NCBI GenBank assembly: GCA_033810155.1 | Contig: JAPXKJ010000006.1 | Span: forward strand, 1-41,205 | Length of the DNA: 41,205 nt | Direction: 5' to 3' | From: UBA3907 sp033810155 | Lineage (GTDB): Bacteria > Bacillota > Sulfobacillia > Fermentithermobacillales > Fermentithermobacillaceae | Shown: piece after piece, positions 1 through 7,878 of the stretch | How positions within the stretch are numbered: position 1 is the stretch's first letter | Layout: each line of letters opens with the position of its first letter | The notes under the pieces: model-generated | Database searches by the model: none | What the model was told of the DNA's origin: nothing | Seen by the model: the letters and a program-made list of their open reading frames with translations, nothing else | Position numbers and translations under genes: made by a program

Positions 1-15
1 AAGGAGGCCAAGTGA

Positions 16-2079
16 ATGCGAAGACGCCTTATGATGTCCTTCCTCTTAACTGCATGCGTGGCGATGCTGATTCTAGGCACATTCCTCGTGTTTTTTGCCA
101 GACACCAGCACGCAGAGGATGCCAAAACTCAGGCGCTAAACCAAGCGAAAATCCTTCGCAATTACTTGCTGAATGTCTACGAGGACCTAGGGAAAAACCA
201 ACAAGAAGGCTCATCCGGCGTTACTGCCACTCAAACCGAAGAGGTTATGACAAACCTCATCAAACTGAGCGATGAAACCGGGCTGCGCATAACCCTCATA
301 GACCCTCAAGGTGTGGTATTTGCAGATACAGGGCTTGCTGACGCAGAAGTAGATTATGGCCATTTAGGAGCCCACGACACAAGGCCAGAAGTAATCCAGG
401 CTATTTCCGAAGGTGTCGGAATTGCCATAAGGCACTCAGATACCTTAGGGGCGGACATGCTATATTGCGCCCTACCTGTCATGGACGATCAAAACCAACT
501 GTTGGGTGTCTTAAGGGTTTCTTTGCCTCTCAGACTTATCGAAAAAGAGCTTACCCGTAACTGGCCGCTCTTTGCCGGAGTCGTAATCACCGCTTTAGCA
601 GTCGCATTCGTTACCGCTCTTATCCAGAGCAAGAATCTATCTAGGCCCATTGAACTCATGTCTCAGATGTCGGCAGAAATGGCACAAGGAAGTTTTGATA
701 AGTACCAGATCCCCAAAACAGGGACCGAACTTGACGAATTGGCAGACCTACTGAACTCATTGGCCTCATCTCTAGACCTTTATATCTCGGAACTCACAAA
801 GTCCAATGCCAAAATGAAAACCATTTTGGATAGCTCCATTTCAGGCATCCTTCTTGTTACCGCAGATGGCAAAATATCTTCCATGAACCCGTCTGCCTCC
901 AAGATATTGGGATACCCGAATGATCTAGCTGAAGGAATGCCGCTTCATACTGTCGTCAGAAATCTCGATATTTGCAATCTGTTTGAAAATGCGCTCAAAG
1001 AATCAAGCATTCAAAAAAAAGAAGTGAGCCTCTACTATCCTTCGGAAATCATCTTGGAGGTAACCGCCTTGCCGCTTTTGAGTTCAAAGGTTATGCGTGA
1101 TGCTACACTTTCCGATTTGACGTCTTCTCACAAAGCCGACTCTCTTTTCACCGGTGCCCTAACTTCCGAAAAAGAAGACAGCCAGACCCCCGAAGGTGTC
1201 CTAATAGTCCTCTATGACCTCACTACACTGCGGCACCTTGAAACTACCAGAAGCGACTTCATCCAAAACATATCTCACGAGCTCCGAACGCCAATTACAA
1301 TAATAAGGGGATTTGCTGAGACTTTGGCTGAGGCGCCGCCGGAAGATAGAGAGACCATTCAAGAAATGTCGGCGCTCATTACCAAAGAGACCAAAAGACT
1401 ATCTAATCTGGTCGAGAGCCTTCTCGAACTGGCTAATCTCGAATCCAAAAATGTGCAGTTTGAGCCAACCTGGCTTAATGCAACATCGGCAGTAAAAGAA
1501 ACTGTAAAGAAGATGGAACCGATTGCAGCAGAAAAGGGACAAACTATCTCCTTTGGGCCTTTTCTGGCCCCAGACTCGAAGCTAATCGGGGAACCGATCG
1601 AAGTATATGCGGATCCCTCTATGTTCGACACAGTTCTATCCAATCTTCTTGAGAACGCGATCAAATACGCTGGAGATGGAGCCAATATCACCGTTTCGCT
1701 GGATTGCTTAAGAAACTCACAGCACAAGACGTCAGAGCCGCTTGGCACAATCCTTGGCACAATCGATGAATCGGGACAAAGAATAGGGCCTGGAGGCGTG
1801 GTCCTAGTTGTCTCCGATACGGGTCCGGGCATACCCCCTGAGGATCTTCCCAGAATCTTCGAAAGGTTCTATCGTTCATCCAAAGACAGAAGTCGCGCCC
1901 GCGGCGGGAGCGGACTCGGGCTATCTTTGGTTAAGCATTGCGTAAACGCACACGGGGGAAGAGTATGGGTGCAAAGCAAGCCTAAAGAGCAGACGTCCTT
2001 CTTCGTATGGTTTCCTGATCCCAAGACACGGTCAGTACAGTCTTATCCTAAGGATTCAGATCTTTCCGCTCTCCGGTAA
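16..2079 (+). CDS. phoR: PhoR-type membrane sensor histidine kinase
   Basis: 687-aa sensor kinase. A first membrane helix (about residues 8-28), an extracytoplasmic segment (29-184) and a second helix (185-204) are followed by a HAMP region (205-260), a PAS domain (about 262-402), HisKA with the H-box HELRTP (His421), and HATPase_c with N-box Asn547, G1 DTGPG (601-605), F-box IFERF and G2 GSGLGL. AAGGAGG at 1-7 lies 8 nt before the ATG and fixes the start. The frame ending in TGA at 13-15 could be the tail of an upstream response regulator (PhoB), which lies outside the window. The order of domains is that of PhoR (family knowledge). The convergent pstB-phoU next door supports a role in phosphate signalling, but the ligand is inferred. 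Its 3' end overlaps phoU by 32 nt on the opposite strand. Confidence 0.88.
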   Translation: MRRRLMMSFLLTACVAMLILGTFLVFFARHQHAEDAKTQALNQAKILRNYLLNVYEDLGKNQQEGSSGVTATQTEEVMTNLIKLSDETGLRITLIDPQGVVFADTGLADAEVDYGHLGAHDTRPEVIQAISEGVGIAIRHSDTLGADMLYCALPVMDDQNQLLGVLRVSLPLRLIEKELTRNWPLFAGVVITALAVAFVTALIQSKNLSRPIELMSQMSAEMAQGSFDKYQIPKTGTELDELADLLNSLASSLDLYISELTKSNAKMKTILDSSISGILLVTADGKISSMNPSASKILGYPNDLAEGMPLHTVVRNLDICNLFENALKESSIQKKEVSLYYPSEIILEVTALPLLSSKVMRDATLSDLTSSHKADSLFTGALTSEKEDSQTPEGVLIVLYDLTTLRHLETTRSDFIQNISHELRTPITIIRGFAETLAEAPPEDRETIQEMSALITKETKRLSNLVESLLELANLESKNVQFEPTWLNATSAVKETVKKMEPIAAEKGQTISFGPFLAPDSKLIGEPIEVYADPSMFDTVLSNLLENAIKYAGDGANITVSLDCLRNSQHKTSEPLGTILGTIDESGQRIGPGGVVLVVSDTGPGIPPEDLPRIFERFYRSSKDRSRARGGSGLGLSLVKHCVNAHGGRVWVQSKPKEQTSFFVWFPDPKTRSVQSYPKDSDLSALR

Positions 2080-2758
2080 TCGCGTAAATGACCCACTCGC
2101 CGATATTGGTCGCGTGGTCTGCAACCCTTTCTAGGTGCGACGCAACCATGATGAATTCAATGGACTGCTGAATTGTGGAAGGGTCAGACATCATAAATAC
2201 CAGCAATTCTCTGAACACCTGACCAAACAATCCGTCTACCTCATTATCCATATCTATGAGTTCGTAGAGATTCTCTATGTCACGGCTGCTAAACGCATCC
2301 AAACTCTTGCGCAACATGTCCTGAGCCGTTCGTGCCATTCTCGGAATGTCAATCAACGGTTTGATATATGTCTGACCTGCAAGCCTCAGGGCGATCTCTG
2401 AAATATCCACCGCATGATCTGCTACTCTTTCAAGGTCGGTAGCTATTTTGAGAACCGTGCCAATTCTTCTCAAATCGCTTGCCATTGGCTGCTGAAGCGC
2501 GATAATGCCTAAACTACGATTCTCAAGCTCAAGCGTTAAATCGTCTATGACGTCATCATAGTCTATGACTCCCTGGGCCATCTCCACATCATGGGTCTTT
2601 AGAGCAGTAACGGCCTTGGCAAGACTCTCTTCGGCCATCACCCCAAGCCTAGAAAGATCCTGTTCGAGAAGTTCAAGATTGGCGTGGAAACTGCTCCTTG
2701 GTCCAATGTCTTCTTTTTTGGTGCCTCCGGGCCTGCGCTCTTCTTGATTGTCTGTCAT
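2048..2758 (-). CDS. phoU: Phosphate signalling complex protein PhoU
   Basis: 236-aa protein with two PhoU helical repeats. Each has the family's acidic motif, seen as the run around ATDLERVADHAVD and, in the second repeat, SHLERVADHATNIGEW near the C-terminus. PhoU links the Pst transporter with PhoR and dampens the Pho response (family knowledge). The start is ATG 2758 because GAGGAG sits 8 nt upstream; an in-frame TTG 27 nt further out has no such site. The gene follows pstB by 19 nt in the same direction, so the two are probably co-transcribed. Its 3' end runs 32 nt into the end of phoR on the other strand, leaving no room for a separate terminator. Confidence 0.93.
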   Translation of the reverse strand: MTDNQEERRPGGTKKEDIGPRSSFHANLELLEQDLSRLGVMAEESLAKAVTALKTHDVEMAQGVIDYDDVIDDLTLELENRSLGIIALQQPMASDLRRIGTVLKIATDLERVADHAVDISEIALRLAGQTYIKPLIDIPRMARTAQDMLRKSLDAFSSRDIENLYELIDMDNEVDGLFGQVFRELLVFMMSDPSTIQQSIEFIMVASHLERVADHATNIGEWVIYAITGERKDLNP

Positions 2759-2777
2759 GCCCAAATCTCCTCGCCTT

Positions 2778-3596
2778 CTAACCAAACCTACCGGTTATAT
2801 AATCTTCTGTTTCTTTCCTGGCAGGTTTTGTGAATATTTTCTCGGTGGTATCATACTCAATAAGCGAACCGGATAGGAAAAAAGCGGTGTAATCAGACAC
2901 CCTAGCAGCTTGCTGCATGTTGTGTGTAACGATCACGACTGTATACTTCTTCGAAAGAGATGATATGAGGTCTTCCACCTTTGTTGTTGATATCGGATCC
3001 AAAGACGCGGCAGGCTCGTCCATGAGAAGGACAGACGGATTCACTGCAAGAGCACGAGCTATGCATAGACGTTGTTGCTGGCCTCCTGAAAGCGCAAGAG
3101 CAGGTGAGTTGAGACGGTGTTTAACCTCATCCCAAAGCGCTGCTTCTCTAAGGCTTTTTTCCACTATTCGGTCGAGCTTGGCCTTGTCTCTCATCCCAAG
3201 ACACTTGGGACCAAAGGCGACGTTTTCCCAGATGCTCTTAGGAAAGGGATTCGGTCGCTGCCAAACCATGCCAACTCTTTTCCTAAGCTCAACCACATCA
3301 GTATCAGGCGAGTATGCATCAAATCCGTCTATGAAAACCTGACCTTCGACTCTGACTCCTGGAATCAGATCATTCATTCGGTTAAGAGATCTTAAAAAAG
3401 TAGACTTGCCACAGCCCGACGGCCCAATGATAGCCACCACCGATTTTTCTGGTATAACCATTGAAACGTGCTTTATCGCAGGGTTCTGACCATAAAACAC
3501 AGAAAGATCTACAACTCTTATTTTCTCGCGTCTGTCATTGTCCACTTCCGGGACAGCTCTCTCACGCAAGACGACTCCCGGCATAGCAGGCACCAT
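2778..3596 (-). CDS. pstB: Phosphate ABC transporter ATP-binding protein PstB
   Basis: About 272-aa ABC ATPase. Walker A GPSGCGKST (about residue 58), a Q-loop region MVWQRPNPFP typical of PstB, signature LSGGQQQRLCIARALA, Walker B VLLMDEPAASLD and the switch histidine in VTHNMQQAARVSD are all present. The MVWQRPNPFPKSI stretch separates PstB from generic ABC ATPases. A GTG at 3605 would add three residues; the AGGTGAGG just upstream fits ATG 3596 with tight spacing, so the start is uncertain by 9 nt. phoU follows at 19 nt. Unusually, no pstS, pstC or pstA lies upstream: the next gene is a prepilin-type peptidase, separated by an inverted repeat, so the permease must be encoded elsewhere or this is a detached pstB-phoU unit. 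Confidence 0.93.
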   Translation of the reverse strand: MVPAMPGVVLRERAVPEVDNDRREKIRVVDLSVFYGQNPAIKHVSMVIPEKSVVAIIGPSGCGKSTFLRSLNRMNDLIPGVRVEGQVFIDGFDAYSPDTDVVELRKRVGMVWQRPNPFPKSIWENVAFGPKCLGMRDKAKLDRIVEKSLREAALWDEVKHRLNSPALALSGGQQQRLCIARALAVNPSVLLMDEPAASLDPISTTKVEDLISSLSKKYTVVIVTHNMQQAARVSDYTAFFLSGSLIEYDTTEKIFTKPARKETEDYITGRFG

Positions 3597-3698
3597 GGAC
3601 CTCACCTCATTAGACTAATTCATCACCATGAGATTATCCTTGAACGTTAACGGCAGCATCACAGTCTTGTAAACCCTAAGTAAATTGTCAGACACTGA

Positions 3699-3786
3699 GT
3701 GAAGCGAAGGGGACGGTACTTTCTGCTTCACCACAACATCAAATAAAAACTTGGTGAAGCAGAAAGTACCGTCCCCCCTGCTTCAC
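3699..3786. repeat. REP-like inverted repeat pair (two head-to-head units)
   Basis: Two 34-nt arms, 3699-3732 and 3753-3786, are inverted copies of each other with 31 of 34 positions matching, separated by about 20 nt. Each arm is itself bounded by GTGAAGC and GCTTCAC, with GGGGACGGT plus TTCTGCTTC inside. Two further related units lie at 37466-37494 and 38018-38049. The right arm supplies the TGA stop of the prepilin-peptidase gene. The layout resembles REP doublets (REPIN-like) seen in Bacillota; no transposase is in the window. Confidence 0.85.
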
Positions 3787-4301
3787 AAAGTAAGCAAGAT
3801 AACCGTTCCCATGCTCAGAAACAATCCTAGTGGTATAGAATCAGTAGCTTTAATGCGACCAAGGAATATCAAAGGGATAGAGTATGCACACGCCAGAAGA
3901 AACGCAACCTCCAAAGCAGCCAAGATATGGTATATCCCAAGGTAGAAGCCGATTACCCCAGCCATCTTAACATCTCCACCCCCCAAAGACCCAGGCACAA
4001 TGAGGGCAGCAATGTAAAGCAACCCAAATCCCAGAAAAGCCCCAAGCAAACCACAGACAAAGTGAGCAAAACCGTTATATGCCTTCGTAGCGATTGCAAA
4101 GATAAATGCAGACAACAGGATCTTGTCAGGTAGTACACGGTAGCACACATCCAACCCTGAGAGAGCCCCGAGGTGGATGATAACTATCATGTGAAGGACC
4201 TGAAGTACACCGAACCCAAATCGCAGGTGGACAATAACGGCGCTCCCTATACAGAATAAAAGTGCTGTCATACAGCACTTCACCGCATTTTTCGATTTCA
4301 C
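3783..4301 (-). CDS. Prepilin-type (A24 family) leader peptidase, catalytic domain only
   Basis: About 172-aa, strongly hydrophobic protein with several membrane helices. It carries the two aspartate motifs of A24 peptidases: an Asp in LSGLDVCYRVLPD (about residue 51) and GGGDVKM (Asp about 110), followed by a small-residue helix. These aspartates form the active site that cleaves type IV prepilin or archaellin-like leader peptides at the membrane (family knowledge). The N-terminal methyltransferase/zinc domain of PilD is absent, as in TadV/CpaA-like short forms. The frame is open to a TTG at 4352, but a good promoter at 4341-4370 would start the RNA near 4334, so GTG 4301 preceded by GAGGCGG is favoured. 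The stop codon lies inside a REP-like repeat. No pilin genes are nearby. Confidence 0.72.
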   Translation of the reverse strand: MKSKNAVKCCMTALLFCIGSAVIVHLRFGFGVLQVLHMIVIIHLGALSGLDVCYRVLPDKILLSAFIFAIATKAYNGFAHFVCGLLGAFLGFGLLYIAALIVPGSLGGGDVKMAGVIGFYLGIYHILAALEVAFLLACAYSIPLIFLGRIKATDSIPLGLFLSMGTVILLTL

Positions 4302-4340
4302 AATGCTTACCGCCTCTTGCGCCACCACCTGGCACATCCC

Positions 4341-4370
4341 ATTATATCCCAATCAACGGCAGCCTGTCAT
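4341..4370 (-). promoter_or_regulatory. Predicted sigma-A promoter for the prepilin-peptidase gene
   Basis: Read on the minus strand: -35 ATGACA (4365-4370), 18-nt spacer, -10 TATAAT (4341-4346, perfect consensus). It overlaps the end of the HD-GYP gene and would start RNA near 4334. The downstream gene can therefore be expressed independently of the signalling operon. Confidence 0.55.
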
Positions 4371-5011
4371 GACGAAGATTTCCACCTGAAATGATCTGGC
4401 CATATCGCAAAGATTCTTCCACTTCTTATCATCGGGACTATTACGTCAACGACCTCGGGATCATACTTTGTTCCACGACCGGCTTCGATCTCTTCTAACG
4501 TCTCTTCATCAGTTCGGGCAGGTCTATAAGGACGGTGAGACAGCATGGCTTCAACCACGTCACATACACCTAGAACTCTGACTTCTTGAGTCAACTCATC
4601 GCCTTTTATTCCATCAGGATACCCTGACCCATCAAGCCGTTCGTGATGGTGCAACGCCATCTCAGCAGTAGGCCAAGGCAATTGCGTCTCTTTGAGTATT
4701 TCATACCCACGCTGCGGATGCGTCCTCATCAGATCCCATTCTTCCTTAACCAGCTCGCCGGGCCTGCTCAATAGGCTTTCAGGTATTGAGATCTTTCCGA
4801 TATCATGTAGGAGTCCGCCAATATACAAACCCTCAATCACGTTTTCCGGAAGTCCCATTTGCTTTCCTACTTCGCGCGCCAGGATAGCTACGCGGCGCTG
4901 GTGATCAGCGGTGTACGGATCACGAGAACCTACTGCCCTTGAAACCGTTTCTACTAAGTCAAAGAAAGCGGTCTTGAGGTTCCTGTCGGCAATTCGGCCC
5001 TCGCGCTTCAT
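4367..5011 (-). CDS. Stand-alone HD-GYP domain protein, likely c-di-GMP phosphodiesterase
   Basis: 214-aa protein that is almost entirely an HD-GYP domain. All expected metal ligands are visible: His37 (TADHQRR), His69-Asp70 (LLHDIGK), His98 (RTHPQRG), His122/His123 (HHHERLDGSGYP) and Asp151 (VCDVVEA). The GYP triplet at 130-132 is intact. HD-GYP enzymes hydrolyse cyclic di-GMP (family knowledge). Its ATG follows the TAA of the receiver gene with no intervening base (TAAATG), so translation is probably coupled. With the upstream receiver it looks like RpfG (REC-HD-GYP) split into two polypeptides. c-di-GMP control of flagella or surface behaviour is inference. Confidence 0.9.
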   Translation of the reverse strand: MKREGRIADRNLKTAFFDLVETVSRAVGSRDPYTADHQRRVAILAREVGKQMGLPENVIEGLYIGGLLHDIGKISIPESLLSRPGELVKEEWDLMRTHPQRGYEILKETQLPWPTAEMALHHHERLDGSGYPDGIKGDELTQEVRVLGVCDVVEAMLSHRPYRPARTDEETLEEIEAGRGTKYDPEVVDVIVPMIRSGRIFAIWPDHFRWKSSS

Positions 5012-5395
5012 TTAGGCCGTATCCAGTTCGCGTGTTATGGCTGGATAGAGCCTATTCAAGTTGTGTTTCAACACATAGTCACATACCCCTGATCTCATCA
5101 GGGCAACAGCGCTTTCTTCGCCTATCGCCCCAGATACCACTATGAACGGAATATCGGGGTCATAATTCTTAGAAAGTTCCAGAGCCCGGAGCGCATCGAA
5201 TTGAGGCATGTTGTAATCTGATATGACTATGTCCCAATCTTGAGTATCTAGAGCGCGAACCATATCCGATTCTTTGTCTACCCGTTCGTACGTGACGTCA
5301 AAACCATTTCGCCTTAGTCCCCTCACGAGAAGCAGTGCGTCATCTTCTGAATCCTCGACAAGAAGTAACTTAAGCGGAGTTCCTCTTCCTTCCAT
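5012..5395 (-). CDS. Single-domain response regulator (REC only)
   Basis: 127-aa receiver domain with no output domain. The acidic pair Glu14-Asp15 (LLVEDSEDDA), phospho-acceptor Asp60 (DIVISDYNMP), Ser88 (VVSGA) and Lys110 (YVLKHN) are in place. GGGAGG lies 7 nt upstream of the ATG. The gene begins inside the 3' end of the histidine kinase gene (26-nt overlap) and abuts the HD-GYP gene, so a kinase to receiver to HD-GYP phosphorelay is the simplest reading (inference). The SGAIGEESAVALM region resembles receivers paired with phytochrome- and PAS-type kinases. Confidence 0.9.
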   Translation of the reverse strand: MEGRGTPLKLLLVEDSEDDALLLVRGLRRNGFDVTYERVDKESDMVRALDTQDWDIVISDYNMPQFDALRALELSKNYDPDIPFIVVSGAIGEESAVALMRSGVCDYVLKHNLNRLYPAITRELDTA

Positions 5396-7529
5396 CTATC
5401 TCCCTCCCTGGTTCCGAGAGAGTAAAGAAAAAAGTTGCTCCCGCATCGGGTACTCCCTCAGCCCAAATCCTGCCGCCATGGCGATATATTATTCTTGCAA
5501 CTGTTGCCAGGCCTATGCCAGTCCCTTCAAATTCCTCTCCATGCAATCTTTGAAAAGGCATAAACAGTTTCTCAGCATACCGCATGTCAAATCCGACTCC
5601 ATTGTCTCTTACAAAATACACGGTTTCTCCATTCTGCCCAACGGCACCAAATTCAATAACAGCCTGGGCCTTGCTAGCAGTGAACTTCCATGCGTTACCC
5701 AAAAGGTTATCCAAAACTATCTTCACCAAATCCGCATCGCATTCCGCTAGCAAACCGTCGGTTATCCTGAATTCTACAGTACGGCAAGGCTCTCTTTCTC
5801 GCAGTTCCTCGACAATTTCTCGAGCAATAGTGCTAAGATCTACCATCCCGACATTTAGATCCCTTTGGGAGATCCGGGAAAGACTCAGAAGGTCGTCAAT
5901 AAGTTGAGCCATTCTTTCGGCAGATCTCACTATTCGCTCCAGATAATCCATACCGACTTCGTCCAATCGATCGCCGTAATCTTCTATTACGGCTTGTGCA
6001 AATCCATGAATAGACCTAAGTGGAGCTCTTAAGTCGTGAGAAACAGAATAACTAAAGGCTTCAAGCTCTTTGTTGGCCATTTCAAGCTCGCGGCGGGCTT
6101 TGGTATCGGTTATATCTGAAATCGTAAACATGGTTGCCTTTCTTCCCTCATGTTCTATGACTACATTGCTGATTAAGGCATAAATGGGGGTACCATCCTT
6201 TCGGATAAGCGTTATCTCATAGACTACAGGTTCGCCCTTTCCTTCTTGTCTCTTTTTCGCACGTCTAAGCACAAGATCGCGTTCTTCAGGAGCTAGTACA
6301 TCGGCTGTGCGGATACCTACAACTTCGTCTGCCGTATAGCCGAGCATCTTAACTAGCACGGGATTCGCATATACGACCTTGTTATCCTGATGAATTCCTA
6401 TACCTACTAGTGCATTTTCTACTAGAGTTCTATATCTCTCTTCAGAAAGGCGGAGGTTTTCTGAGACTTCCACATACGATGTCATGTCATGTGCGGTCAC
6501 AACCACGCCTACGGGAACCTCATCACGTTCTGCAAGCGAAGCAGAAAAAAGGACAGGGACGGTCCTGCCATCTTTCGCCCTAAACAACACGTTGATATCT
6601 TTCACTATCTTAGAGGAAATCAGCGTACTGTAAAATGCGTCTTCTTCGAGGTTCAGCGGCCCTGAGCCTTCAAACAACGAATAAAAGGTGCGACCATTGA
6701 TTTCTTGTGCGCTATAGCCCAACATTCTTAGGGCAGCCTGATTCGCATAAGCTATCCTCCCAGTCATATCCACAAGGATTAGAGAGTCGCCCATCGTAGA
6801 TAGTATCTCTGAGGTCACGTAGACTGGCTTAAGGGTAAGGATTCCATATCGCTCAACAACGTAGGCAAGACCGCAGGCCCAAATGAGGGCGGCCACATTA
6901 CCCATTGGAGGTACAACGTGTATCTTGAGAACAGGCAGTACGGTGTCTGTCAAAAACCCTAGTGGAAGCGCAATGAGCATGGTTATGCCGGATATGTACG
7001 CACCTTTCTTCTTGCGCAAATCGGGCGCATTTCTGAACGTGTCAACAGCAAAATACGCACACAAAAGAACAAAGCCTGCATAGTACAAAGAAAATGCCAA
7101 AGATGCCGACGACTTCGACCACTCTATAGCCCAGCCATACGGCATTTCAGTAAGGTCAACGATCACGTTTTCTGAAAATTGCTGGTAGATAAAGTAAATT
7201 GGAACAAGTGCAGAACCTGCGTACATCCAGAAATGCCTCGGCCACCAGTCTTTCTCCGCAAAACATATGTAAAACCAAAGGCCAAAGGTGGGGAAAGTAC
7301 ACCAGCCCAGTGAACTTACCTTAACCCAAAATTTAGCTTGTGCAACTGATGTTGAATTCATTAAGAACAATTGCCCAAAACTGTACACGGCAAAAGACAA
7401 AAAGACACAAGCACACAGCCGATTCAATGCCGCCTTGGGGTTCTTCAGCAGAATATATACTATAAGGCCCGTGTAAATCGCAAGGGCAGAGAAATTGAGA
7501 AGTATGCTGAGTAATCTTGCCATTGGCAT
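5370..7529 (-). CDS. 7TM-PAS-PAS sensor histidine kinase
   Basis: 719-aa kinase. The N-terminal ~230 residues contain about seven hydrophobic helices, as in the histidine-kinase N-terminal 7TM domain, then two PAS domains (about 240-355 and 362-478), then HisKA with SYSVSHDLRAPL (His498) and HATPase_c (N-box NLLGNAWKF, G1 RDNGVGFDM, G2 EGTGIGLATV). The SVSHDLRAPLRSIHGFAQ H-box is that of phytochrome-like and motility-associated kinases. The start is ATG 7529 because AAGGAG lies 10 nt upstream; a TTG at 7538 would overlap it. It is the first gene of an overlapping operon with the receiver and HD-GYP genes. The ligand is unknown; 7TM sensors often detect small molecules or lipids. Confidence 0.9.
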   Translation of the reverse strand: MPMARLLSILLNFSALAIYTGLIVYILLKNPKAALNRLCACVFLSFAVYSFGQLFLMNSTSVAQAKFWVKVSSLGWCTFPTFGLWFYICFAEKDWWPRHFWMYAGSALVPIYFIYQQFSENVIVDLTEMPYGWAIEWSKSSASLAFSLYYAGFVLLCAYFAVDTFRNAPDLRKKKGAYISGITMLIALPLGFLTDTVLPVLKIHVVPPMGNVAALIWACGLAYVVERYGILTLKPVYVTSEILSTMGDSLILVDMTGRIAYANQAALRMLGYSAQEINGRTFYSLFEGSGPLNLEEDAFYSTLISSKIVKDINVLFRAKDGRTVPVLFSASLAERDEVPVGVVVTAHDMTSYVEVSENLRLSEERYRTLVENALVGIGIHQDNKVVYANPVLVKMLGYTADEVVGIRTADVLAPEERDLVLRRAKKRQEGKGEPVVYEITLIRKDGTPIYALISNVVIEHEGRKATMFTISDITDTKARRELEMANKELEAFSYSVSHDLRAPLRSIHGFAQAVIEDYGDRLDEVGMDYLERIVRSAERMAQLIDDLLSLSRISQRDLNVGMVDLSTIAREIVEELREREPCRTVEFRITDGLLAECDADLVKIVLDNLLGNAWKFTASKAQAVIEFGAVGQNGETVYFVRDNGVGFDMRYAEKLFMPFQRLHGEEFEGTGIGLATVARIIYRHGGRIWAEGVPDAGATFFFTLSEPGREIDGRKRNSA

Positions 7530-7878
7530 TGCTCGCAATCTCCTTTTCTTCTAGCTATGTAACAAATCCACATTGTACCATAGAAGATGAAAAGGAAGCA
7601 CCATTGAAATCGCATGTCAGGCTTCGACATCACACGAGTAGATAGTATCCGACCGTTAAGCTCCCGAAAGTCTCTTGGTTGTTTCTCTCATCTTAGCAGC
7701 TAGGGGGCCGACCACACCTCACTCGGATGACTCTTTGTGCAATCCGAAACGTGAAGGATAAAGACGCATCTAGTCATGTTTCGCACAAAACCTACCATAC
7801 GCAATTCGCGACAACAGTAAGAACTCGCATCTTTACTTCATAGTATCACACTATTGCTGCGTTGAACACGTCTTCACT
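7530..7878. other. Intergenic region with weak promoter candidate
   Basis: No credible gene. On the minus strand TGGTACAAT (7572-7580) reads as an extended -10 element about 40 nt before the kinase gene, without a clear -35. A 5-bp hairpin (ATAGT/ACTAT) lies near 7840-7856, after the S9 peptidase stop, but lacks a T-run. Nothing else stands out. Confidence 0.35.
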
